A DNA stretch of 19,972 nt, taken from positions 1 to 19,972 of the forward strand of contig CAZNRY010000062.1 in assembly GCA_964575675.1 (NCBI GenBank). The letters run 5' to 3'. Positions 13,832 to 19,972 of this stretch are shown in pieces (the stretch's first letter is position 1; the number at the start of each line of letters is the position of its first letter). This stretch comes from CAZNRY01 sp964575675. Lineage in GTDB: Bacteria; Eisenbacteria; RBG-16-71-46; CAIMUX01; VGJL01. Made by a program: the position numbers and the translations under genes. Under the pieces are notes generated by a model. The model did no database searches. It saw only the letters and a program-made list of their open reading frames with translations, and was not told the origin of the DNA.

Positions 13832-14400
13832 CCCTTCCGGGAGGCGGTTACACGGAGTATTCGGCCGTCATCGGCGGACGAGAGCGGTCCATTCGCATCG
13901 AGCCCGACGGCGCCGGGTTCAGGGTGCGGGTCGACGGCGAGGAGTTTCACGTCGGCGGCGATACGCCTGGCGAAGGGGAGTTCTGCCTGCTCTTGAACGG
14001 CAGACCCCAGGTGGTCAACGTCCGCGGCGAGGGAGAGGGCCACTACCGGGTGATGCTTGGCGGGATCGAACGGAGCGTCCGCATCCAGGACCCGATCGCC
14101 TCGCGCGCGCGCCATGCCTCACAGACGATACGATCCGATCCCACGATCGAGGTCCGCTCCCCCATGCATGGCACGATCGTCGCCGTTCAAATTCAGGAGG
14201 GCGAGGATGTCGAAGAAGAGGCCCCTCTCGTCGTCTTGGAAGCGATGAAGATGCAAAACGCCCTGACGAGCCCGATCCGCGGCCGCGTGAGCCGGGTGCT
14301 CGTTCGCACGGGAGAGACGGTTGAGGGGGACGCCTTGCTGATGGTCTTGGAGCGAATCCAGTCTGATCTTGGAAAGACGGAAGAAACCGAGGGCCCATGA
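13828..14400 (+). CDS. Biotin carboxyl carrier subunit (BT-like plus biotinyl domain)
   Basis: A 190-residue protein that carries the biotin shuttled between the biotin carboxylase and the carboxyltransferase. Residues 8-90 are beta-rich (VIGGRERSIRIE, FRVRVDGEEF, YRVMLGGIERSVRI) and resemble the BT linker domain at the end of PccA. Residues 107-177 are a biotinyl domain with MHGTIVAVQIQEG and the biotinylation site LEAMKMQ, target lysine K141. In effect this gene is the C-terminal third of a classical PccA split off as its own subunit. ATG 13828 follows GAGGGG. The TGA overlaps the ATG of the mutase gene (ATGA at 14397), so production is coupled to it. Confidence 0.92.
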   Translation: MTLPGGGYTEYSAVIGGRERSIRIEPDGAGFRVRVDGEEFHVGGDTPGEGEFCLLLNGRPQVVNVRGEGEGHYRVMLGGIERSVRIQDPIASRARHASQTIRSDPTIEVRSPMHGTIVAVQIQEGEDVEEEAPLVVLEAMKMQNALTSPIRGRVSRVLVRTGETVEGDALLMVLERIQSDLGKTEETEGP

Positions 14401-16031
14401 ACCAATCGAGAGAAGACTGGCAACGCGCTCGCCGGTCGCAGAAGGAGAGAAGAGATCGGTTCAGCACCTCCTCCTGCCCGCTCGAGCCTCTCTACACACC
14501 GGATGATCTGGATCGATTCGACCACGTTCGAGACCTTGGCTACCCAGGCGCCTACCCGTTCGTCCGCGGCATCCAGCCCACCGGATACCGCGGACGCCTC
14601 TGGACGATGCGCCAGTATGCCGGTTTCGGCTCGGCCGACGAGACGAACCGGCGATTCCGTTACCTCCTCGATCAGGGCCAGACGGGGCTCTCGATCGCCT
14701 TTGATCTTCCCACCCAGATGGGATACGACTCCGATGCTCTGCTCTCGCAGGGCGAGGTCGGAAAGGTCGGCGTCGCGATCGACTCGCTCGAGGACATGGA
14801 ACGCCTCCTCGAGGGGATTCCTTTGGATCGGGTCACAACCTCGATGACGATCAACGCGACCGCGGGGATCCTCCTGTTGATGTACGAGGCGGTCGCGGAT
14901 ACCCAGGGGATCCCTCCGGAGCGGTTGGGCGGGACGATCCAAAACGACATCCTGAAGGAGTACGAGGCGCGCGGGACGTTCATCTTCCCGCCCCAACCGT
15001 CCATGCGCTTGGCGATCGATTGCTTCGAGTACTGCGCACGAACTCTTCCCCGCTGGAACCCAATCTCGATCAGCGGCTACCACATACGCGAAGCCGGGGC
15101 GACCGCCGTGCAGGAGCTGGCCTTCACATTCGCCAACGCCCGCGCCTATGTGGCCGCGGCGATCGGGCGCGGACTTGCCGTCGACTCCTTCGCGCCGCGC
15201 CTGTCCTTCTTCTTCAACGCGCACAATCATCTCTTCGAGGAGGCGGCGAAGTTCCGCGCGGCGAGGAGGATCTGGGCGCGGACGATGCGGGAGGAGTTCG
15301 GCGCGGCCGATCCGCGCAGTTGGATGCTCCGCTTCCACACCCAGACGGCCGGAAGCACGCTCCAGGCCCAGCAGATCGATGTCAATGTCGTACGGACTGC
15401 GGTCCAAGCGATCGCGGCGATCCTGGGCGGAACGCAATCTCTCCATACGAACAGCAGAGACGAGGCGCTCTCACTGCCGACCGAGGATGCGGCTCTGCTG
15501 GCGCTGCGCACCCAGCAACTTCTTGCCGAGGAATCGGGGATCGCCGACGTGATCGATCCGCTGGGCGGATCCTGGTATGTCGAGTCGTTGACGAATGACC
15601 TCGAGCGGCAGGCGGTCGAGTTGATCAATCGAATCGAGGAGATGGGCGGGGCGCTCAAGGCGATCGAGACGGGGTTCATCCAGCACGAAATCCATCGCTC
15701 CGCATACGAGCATCAGCTCGCGGTGGAGCGGGGCGATGCCGGGATCGTTGGCGTGAACCGCTACCCGATGCGGGAGGGGGCGCGCGGGGGGGGCTTCCGC
15801 GTCGATCCCGCCGCGGGTCGCGAGCAAGAGATGCGGTTGCGCGACCTGAGGAATCGCCGCGATTCCGCGCCGGTGGAACGCGCCCTCGATGAGCTGGAGG
15901 CCGCGGCCCGCGGCATGGGGAATCTCCTTCTCCCCTTGCGCGCGGCGGTCCGCGCCTACGCGACGGTGGGCGAGATGTGCGACCGGCTTCGCAGCGTCTT
16001 CGGGGTCTACCAGGATCCCGGGCTTCTCTAG
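14397..16031 (+). CDS. Methylmalonyl-CoA mutase, catalytic (large) subunit without cobalamin domain
   Basis: A 544-residue TIM-barrel mutase that interconverts methylmalonyl-CoA and succinyl-CoA by an adenosylcobalamin radical mechanism. Y74 in RQYAGFG, R192 in YEARGTF and H229 in GYHIREAG keep the spacing of Tyr89, Arg207 and His244 of the Propionibacterium enzyme. Isobutyryl-CoA mutase has Phe and Gln at the first two positions, so methylmalonyl-CoA is the better assignment. The C-terminal B12-binding domain (DxHxxG) of one-piece mutases is absent; the protein stops after the barrel, as in organisms with a separate small subunit of about 140 residues. No such small subunit is in the window. 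Coupled by ATGA to the biotin-carrier gene and followed 59 bases later by the epimerase. Confidence 0.93.
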   Translation: MNQSREDWQRARRSQKERRDRFSTSSCPLEPLYTPDDLDRFDHVRDLGYPGAYPFVRGIQPTGYRGRLWTMRQYAGFGSADETNRRFRYLLDQGQTGLSIAFDLPTQMGYDSDALLSQGEVGKVGVAIDSLEDMERLLEGIPLDRVTTSMTINATAGILLLMYEAVADTQGIPPERLGGTIQNDILKEYEARGTFIFPPQPSMRLAIDCFEYCARTLPRWNPISISGYHIREAGATAVQELAFTFANARAYVAAAIGRGLAVDSFAPRLSFFFNAHNHLFEEAAKFRAARRIWARTMREEFGAADPRSWMLRFHTQTAGSTLQAQQIDVNVVRTAVQAIAAILGGTQSLHTNSRDEALSLPTEDAALLALRTQQLLAEESGIADVIDPLGGSWYVESLTNDLERQAVELINRIEEMGGALKAIETGFIQHEIHRSAYEHQLAVERGDAGIVGVNRYPMREGARGGGFRVDPAAGREQEMRLRDLRNRRDSAPVERALDELEAAARGMGNLLLPLRAAVRAYATVGEMCDRLRSVFGVYQDPGLL

Positions 16032-16090
16032 CGAAACGCGGCCGCGAGACACATGCCCCCGCCTTTGGGCGGAACATTCTGGGAGGGACG

Positions 16091-16492
16091 ATGATTCTCC
16101 GGATTGATCACATCGGAATCGCCGTCGGCGACATCGAGTCCGCCCTCCGTGTCTTCCGCGACGCAATGGGCCTCTCCGTGGATCGAATCGAGGAGGTCGC
16201 CGCGCAGAAGATCGTCTCCCATCATCTGCGCCTCGGAGAAAGCAGGCTTGAGCTTCTGCAGGCGAGCGAACCGGACTCGGTCATCGCGCGCTTCATCGAG
16301 AAACGAGGCGAAGGGATTCACCATGTGGCCTTTGCCGTCGACGATTTCGACGGCGAGCGGGAGCGTCTCGTCGCGGCGGGTCTCGAACCGATCGGCCGTC
16401 CGTCGACCGGCGCGGGAGGAAAGAGGATCCAGTTCTTCCATCCCCGAACGACCGGGGGGGTTCTCGTCGAGATCTGCTCGATCGACGAGTAG
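16091..16492 (+). CDS. mce: Methylmalonyl-CoA epimerase
   Basis: A 133-residue glyoxalase/VOC-fold metalloenzyme that converts (S)- to (R)-methylmalonyl-CoA, linking the carboxylase product to the mutase substrate. Two beta-alpha-beta-beta-beta modules are visible, starting at IDHIGIAV (5-12) and GEGIHHVAFAVDD (73-85). Likely metal ligands are H7, E54 in LELLQ, a histidine at 77/78 and E127 in LVEIC; E127 also fits the catalytic glutamate. ATG 16091 follows GGGAGG. This is the last plus-strand gene of the propionyl-CoA operon and faces the acyl-CoA dehydrogenase gene. Confidence 0.93.
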   Translation: MILRIDHIGIAVGDIESALRVFRDAMGLSVDRIEEVAAQKIVSHHLRLGESRLELLQASEPDSVIARFIEKRGEGIHHVAFAVDDFDGERERLVAAGLEPIGRPSTGAGGKRIQFFHPRTTGGVLVEICSIDE

Positions 16493-16507
16493 CCGGGGCC
16501 ACGCGCA

Positions 16508-16526
16508 CCTGGGCGCGATGCCCGGG
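16508..16526. terminator. Hairpin in the convergent gap between mce and acyl-CoA dehydrogenase
   Basis: CCTGGGC (16508-16514) pairs with GCCCGGG (16520-16526), 7 bp including one G-T pair, around a 5-base loop. It sits in the 42-base gap where two operons converge, as expected for a shared terminator. There is no T-run on either side, so it would be a weak or factor-dependent one. Confidence 0.35.
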
Positions 16527-16534
16527 GGTGTGAA

Positions 16535-17707
16535 TCAGGCTTTCTGCTCTCGCCCGCCTGCTCGACTCAGGACCGAACGCGCGATGACGATCCGCTGCAT
16601 CTCCGATGTACCTTCGTAGATCTCTGTTACCCGCGCGTCGCGGTAGTACCGCTCAACGGGATAGTCCTTCACGTAGCCGTATCCGCCATGGATCTGGATG
16701 GCTGCGTGGGTCACGCGGGTCGCCATCTCGGAAGCGAAGAGCTTCGCCATCGATGCCTCCGGCCCGTACGGCAAGCCTCTGTCCTTGCGGTGGGCGGCGC
16801 GATAGACGAGGAGCGCCGCCGCTTGGATGTCGGTATCCATCTCGCACAGACGGATTCTCGTCGCCTCGAAGTCGGCCAGCGGGCGGCCGAACTGGCGCCG
16901 CGTCTTGGCGTAGGAAAGCGCCTCGGCAAATGCAGCGCGCGCGATTCCCAGCGCCTGCGCGCCGACGCCGATCCGCCCGTTGTCCAGGGCGCTCATCGCG
17001 ACATGAAATCCTTCTCCATCCTCGCCGAGTTGATGGTCCAGCGGCACGGCGACAGAATCGAAGACAAGCTCCGCCAGATCGGAGGCGCGGAGTCCCATCT
17101 TGTCTTCCTCCCGGCTGATCGAAAGGCCCTCGCTCCCCCGCTCCACGAGAAAAGCCGTGATCCCCTTGTGCCCCTTGGAGGGATCGGGGTCGCTTCGCGC
17201 GAACACGAGGTAGATCCCTGCTTGGGCTGCATTCGTCACCCACATCTTCGTCCCGTTCAAGACCCAGCCATTGGCGGTCCGATCGGCGCGAAGGCTCAGC
17301 GAGGCCGCATCGCTGCCGCTCCCCGCTTCGGACAAGCAGAAGGCCCCGATGTCGCGGCTCGCCAGGCGAGGGAGGAAGTGCATCTTCTGCTCCTCCGTCG
17401 CGAAGAGAAGGATTGGGAATGCCCCGACCGAGTTGTGAACGGAAATCGTGATCGCTACCCCCGCGCAGGAGCGCGCCAGCTCTTCGATCACGCGCGCGTA
17501 CAGGGTGGCTCGGATTCCGGCTCCGCCGTATTCCTCGGGAATCAGGAGGCCGAGCAGCCCAAGCTCCCGCATCTTGGCGATCGCCTCATGGGGGACGCGC
17601 GCCTCGGCATCGAGGCTCTTTGCGATCGGATCGATCTCGGCGCGGGCGAAATCCCGCACCATGTCGAGCACCATCCTCTCTTCGTCGCTGAAGGCGAGGT
17701 CGATCAT
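16535..17707 (-). CDS. Short-chain acyl-CoA dehydrogenase
   Basis: A 390-residue flavoprotein that oxidises acyl-CoA to trans-2-enoyl-CoA and passes electrons to ETF. The signature CLSEAGSGSDAA (124-135), MWVTNAAQAG (155-164), the RRQFGRPLADF FAD/dimer segment (270-280) and IHGGYGYVKDYPVERYYRDAR (339-359) are complete. The catalytic base is E365 in EIYEGTSEMQR, the short/medium-chain position. Most similar by motif to butyryl-CoA or short-chain dehydrogenases; exact chain length is not decidable. Its ATG at 17707 overlaps the TGA of the divergent acyl-CoA dehydrogenase gene upstream (ATGA), so the two are translated together. No etfAB genes lie in the window. Confidence 0.94.
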   Translation of the reverse strand: MIDLAFSDEERMVLDMVRDFARAEIDPIAKSLDAEARVPHEAIAKMRELGLLGLLIPEEYGGAGIRATLYARVIEELARSCAGVAITISVHNSVGAFPILLFATEEQKMHFLPRLASRDIGAFCLSEAGSGSDAASLSLRADRTANGWVLNGTKMWVTNAAQAGIYLVFARSDPDPSKGHKGITAFLVERGSEGLSISREEDKMGLRASDLAELVFDSVAVPLDHQLGEDGEGFHVAMSALDNGRIGVGAQALGIARAAFAEALSYAKTRRQFGRPLADFEATRIRLCEMDTDIQAAALLVYRAAHRKDRGLPYGPEASMAKLFASEMATRVTHAAIQIHGGYGYVKDYPVERYYRDARVTEIYEGTSEMQRIVIARSVLSRAGGREQKA

Positions 17708-18849
17708 CGGAATTCCTCGAGGAGGTGCCGCGAGACGGCGAGTTGCGCCGCCTCGCGCGAGATCGGGTTAAGCTCCGTTGTCTTCGCGTCGCGCCAGTGC
17801 CGTTCGACCCCGCCGTCTCGGATCGCTCCCGCACCGCCGAAGACCTGGATCGCCTCATCGGCAATCCTCGCGGCGGCCCGTCCCGCGAAGATCTTCGCCT
17901 GGAGGGCCTCGTAGGCGAAGGACTCCCCCCGATCGCACGCCGATGCCGCACGGAGCGACAGCAGGCGCGCGGCGTCGAGCTGCAGCTGCATGTCGGCCAG
18001 CTTCCATTGGATCGATTGCCGCGCACCGATCGGCGACCCGGACGGCTCGCGCTCGGAAGCCCTTGCGACGATCTTGTCTGCGATCGCACCGGCGATGCCC
18101 ACCGCCTGCGCGGCGACCGCAAGATTGGCGGGCGCGAGAACGATACCGGAAAGCGACCGGGCATCTTCCGCATCCCCCAGCACGTTGGACTGCTGAACTC
18201 GGCAATCGTTGAAACGAACCGGAGCCACCCCCGCCGCGCGTACTCCGAAAATCGCATCCGCCGGCCCGACCTGAAGTCCGGCCGTGTCCCGCGGGACGAG
18301 AAGCACGACCCTTCGGCGGCCTCCGCCCGATGGGCCCTCTCCCCATCGCGCGTACACGAGGAAGAGATCGGCGGCGACTGCTCCCGGCACGAAGAACTTG
18401 CCGCCCCGAAGAACCACGTGATCCCCTTCCGCGAACGCATACGCCGGCCCGTCCGCGGAGGGCGGTGGATCGGTCATCGCGAGGGCGCCCAGCAGCTCGC
18501 CGCGAGCGAGTCCAGGCAACCAGGCCTGGCGGAGCTCCGGCCGCCCGCGCCTCGCCAGGAGCGGACCCACGACAAGAGCATGAAAGCCCACAAGAAGACC
18601 CGTCGAGGCGCATGCCTTCGCGATTTCCGTCACCGCGAGAAGCGCTGAGACCGTGTCGAGGCCGCGTCCTCCGAAGGCTGTTTCAATCGTCGGCCCCAGA
18701 TATCCGCGCTCGCCAAGGGAGCGGAACTCCGCCGCCGGGAATGCACAGGAAGCATCGCGAGCGACCGCGCCGGGGGCCACGAGCTCCTCGGCCGCCGCCC
18801 GGGCCTCCTCCCGCAGACGGAGCTGTTCCGCAGTGAGCAGCGACTCCAT
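17704..18849 (-). CDS. Divergent acyl-CoA dehydrogenase-family protein lacking the catalytic glutamate
   Basis: A 381-residue protein with the acyl-CoA dehydrogenase fold (N-terminal helices, middle beta-domain with ALAMTDPPPSADG, C-terminal helices with QVFGGAGAIRDGGVERHWRDAK). The middle-domain motif has lost the usual TEPxAGSD form. At the end, TTELNPISRE aligns gap-free with TEIYEGTSE, placing P362 where the catalytic glutamate should be. It therefore looks unable to work alone by the normal mechanism. It is joined by ATGA to the intact dehydrogenase, so a heteromeric enzyme is possible. The start has no Shine-Dalgarno at normal distance; a strong GGAGG lies about 30 bases upstream before a 6-codon ORF ending at this start. 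It could instead have a different catalytic base or another acyl-CoA-binding role. Confidence 0.85.
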   Translation of the reverse strand: MESLLTAEQLRLREEARAAAEELVAPGAVARDASCAFPAAEFRSLGERGYLGPTIETAFGGRGLDTVSALLAVTEIAKACASTGLLVGFHALVVGPLLARRGRPELRQAWLPGLARGELLGALAMTDPPPSADGPAYAFAEGDHVVLRGGKFFVPGAVAADLFLVYARWGEGPSGGGRRRVVLLVPRDTAGLQVGPADAIFGVRAAGVAPVRFNDCRVQQSNVLGDAEDARSLSGIVLAPANLAVAAQAVGIAGAIADKIVARASEREPSGSPIGARQSIQWKLADMQLQLDAARLLSLRAASACDRGESFAYEALQAKIFAGRAAARIADEAIQVFGGAGAIRDGGVERHWRDAKTTELNPISREAAQLAVSRHLLEEFR

Positions 18850-18869
18850 CAGCGGCCCCGACAGATCAT
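18849..18869 (-). promoter_or_regulatory. Six-codon leader ORF coupled to the divergent dehydrogenase gene
   Basis: ATG at 18869 follows GGGGAGG at good spacing, reads six codons (MICRGR) and stops at TGA (18851-18849), whose A is the first base of the dehydrogenase ATG (TGATG). It may load ribosomes for re-initiation. It could also be chance. Confidence 0.3.
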
Positions 18870-18953
18870 GAAGCGTTTCCTCCCCGCCTCACCCGCGCCT
18901 GTCCGATGGGGACCGCCCGGCGCGCGCCGTGCAATCGTCCGTCTCAGCACCAG

Positions 18954-19814
18954 CTACGCGCTCGGGTACTCGTAGAAACCCCGTCCCGTCTTCTTGCCGA
19001 GATACCCGGCCTTGACCATCTTGATCAAGAGCGGGCACGGACGGTATTTCGGATCCCCCAGCCCGTCGTACAGAACGTTCAGGACATCGAGGCAAACGTC
19101 GAGCCCGATGAAATCGGCCAGGGTCAGCGGGCCCATCGGATGATTCATCCCGAGCTTCATCACGGTGTCGATGTCCGCGGGCGATGCGATCCCCTCGGCA
19201 AGGCAGAAGATCGCCTCGTTGATCATCGGCAGCAGGATCCGGTTGGAAACGAAGCCGGGCGAATCGTTCACGGAGACGGGGGTCTTCTTCAGCTCCCTTG
19301 TGAGATCCTCGATCTTCTTGAAGGTCGAATCGGATGTCGCAAGACCGCGGATGATCTCCACGAGCTGCATCACCGGCACGGGGTTCATGAAGTGCATCCC
19401 GATCACGCGGTCGGCCCGCTTCGTTGCGGCGCCGAGCTCGGTAATCGAGATCGAAGACGTGTTGCTGGCCAGGATCGCATCCGATGGGGCCAGTTCGTCG
19501 AGCTTCCCGAACAGCTCTTTCTTGAGCCTCACATCCTCGAGAATCGCCTCGATCACGAGCTGGCAGTCGCGGACCATCTCGAGCTTCGTCGTCCTCTCGA
19601 TCCTGCCGACGATCGCCGGCGCCTGATCGGCGCCGATCGCGCCCTTCTTGACCAGCCGCTCGAGGCTCTTCTGGATCGTCTGCGCCGCGCGCTCGAGGGC
19701 CTCGGCGGCCACGTCGATCAGAACCACCGAGAAGCCTTCCTGTGCGAGGACCTGGGCGATACCGTTCCCCATGGTCCCAGAGCCGATCACGGCCACCTTC
19801 CGATTGCGGTCCAT
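18954..19814 (-). CDS. 3-hydroxyacyl-CoA (3-hydroxybutyryl-CoA) dehydrogenase
   Basis: A 286-residue NAD(P)-dependent dehydrogenase of the Hbd/PaaH single-function type. The Rossmann motif VAVIGSGTMGNGIA spans 7-20. Catalytic residues are S120 in SNTSS, H141 in GMHFMNPVP with E153 as its partner, and N191 in FVSNRIL. The C-terminal dimerisation domain ends GRGFYEYPSA, and GMNHPMGPLTLADFIGLD (222-239) is highly typical of 3-hydroxybutyryl-CoA dehydrogenases. It interconverts 3-hydroxyacyl-CoA and 3-ketoacyl-CoA. The ATG at 19814 follows GGAGGGG on the minus strand, 35 bases after the thiolase stop; the acyl-CoA dehydrogenase pair lies downstream. Confidence 0.95.
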   Translation of the reverse strand: MDRNRKVAVIGSGTMGNGIAQVLAQEGFSVVLIDVAAEALERAAQTIQKSLERLVKKGAIGADQAPAIVGRIERTTKLEMVRDCQLVIEAILEDVRLKKELFGKLDELAPSDAILASNTSSISITELGAATKRADRVIGMHFMNPVPVMQLVEIIRGLATSDSTFKKIEDLTRELKKTPVSVNDSPGFVSNRILLPMINEAIFCLAEGIASPADIDTVMKLGMNHPMGPLTLADFIGLDVCLDVLNVLYDGLGDPKYRPCPLLIKMVKAGYLGKKTGRGFYEYPSA

Positions 19815-19849
19815 CTACGTTCCCCTCCTGGCTCTGGCGGTCGATCTGC

Positions 19850-19972
19850 CTAGAGACTCTCGACGCCCAAGGCCACCGTGTTGCCGCCCCCCAGACAGAG
19901 GGTGGCCAGCCCCCTGCGCGCCCCCCGGTCTTTCATCGCATACCGCAGCGTCACCAGGTCCCGTGCGCCGCT
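19850..19972 (-). CDS. Acetyl-CoA acetyltransferase (thiolase), C-terminal end only
   Basis: The last 40 residues of a thiolase are visible and the rest lies beyond the window. The reading SGARDLVTLRYAMKDRG followed by GLATLCLGGGNTVALGVESL matches the universal thiolase C-terminus, with the catalytic proton-shuttling cysteine in LCLGGG. The usual residues after LCxGGG are GxGxA; here NTVA replaces them, a small variation. First visible gene of the minus-strand beta-oxidation group, followed by the hydroxyacyl-CoA dehydrogenase. Confidence 0.88.
   Translation of the reverse strand, partial: SGARDLVTLRYAMKDRGARRGLATLCLGGGNTVALGVESL

Noticed and set aside
14193..15446. 417-codon minus-strand frame opposite the mutase
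   Set aside because: No domain; the mutase on the other strand has all catalytic residues.
1..19972. CRISPR arrays, insertion sequences, integrase or phage genes, long direct repeats
   Set aside because: None seen on either strand; all sizeable regions are explained by metabolic or housekeeping genes.

Overview
The window is about 20 kb of high-GC bacterial chromosome, densely packed with ordinary-looking operons. I see no CRISPR array, phage, insertion sequence or rRNA. A Tat-exported molybdoenzyme with a periplasmic-type electron chain suggests a Gram-negative cell. The split propionyl-CoA carboxylase, the two-subunit-type methylmalonyl-CoA mutase and strong GATC enrichment suggest an uncultivated or deep-branching lineage (deltaproteobacterial or FCB/Eisenbacteria-like). 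The lineage is inference only, because no taxonomic marker was searched.

Left end, minus strand (1-2830): tRNA-Leu(UAG), then tig, clpP and clpX. This is the classical protein folding and proteolysis cluster, with clpX running off the window. Next (2934-4346, minus) come a crotonase-fold enoyl-CoA hydratase and a hotdog-fold thioesterase.

Centre, plus strand (4480-10499): a promoter overlapped by two adjoining DNA dyads drives a sulfur-type respiratory operon. It encodes a Tat-exported molybdopterin oxidoreductase (PsrA/PhsA type), a four-cluster ferredoxin (PsrB), an NrfD/PsrC membrane subunit, two half-size YeeE/YedE (TsuA-like) sulfur-compound transporter subunits and an ArsR-family repressor. 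The second transporter half is fused to a rhodanese-like domain that lacks the catalytic cysteine and ends in a flexible tail with a penultimate cysteine. The repressor has cysteines placed much as in persulfide-sensing SqrR/BigR. Together they suggest uptake and reduction of polysulfide, thiosulfate or a related compound under reactive-sulfur control. This is the most interesting part of the window.

Right of centre, plus strand (10636-16492): propionyl-CoA carboxylase in three pieces (carboxyltransferase, biotin carboxylase, BT plus biotin carrier), the catalytic subunit of methylmalonyl-CoA mutase and methylmalonyl-CoA epimerase, largely translationally coupled. They convert propionyl-CoA towards succinyl-CoA. 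The small cobalamin-binding mutase subunit is not in the window.

Right end, minus strand (16535-19972): a thiolase (C-terminal end only), 3-hydroxyacyl-CoA dehydrogenase, a divergent acyl-CoA dehydrogenase with proline at the catalytic glutamate position, and a normal acyl-CoA dehydrogenase coupled to it by an ATGA overlap. With the separate enoyl-CoA hydratase these cover short-chain beta-oxidation (or its reverse), which would feed propionyl-CoA into the plus-strand pathway.

Other points worth checking: ClpP carries asparagine where the catalytic triad aspartate is expected, and two very short ORFs look like translational-coupling devices.
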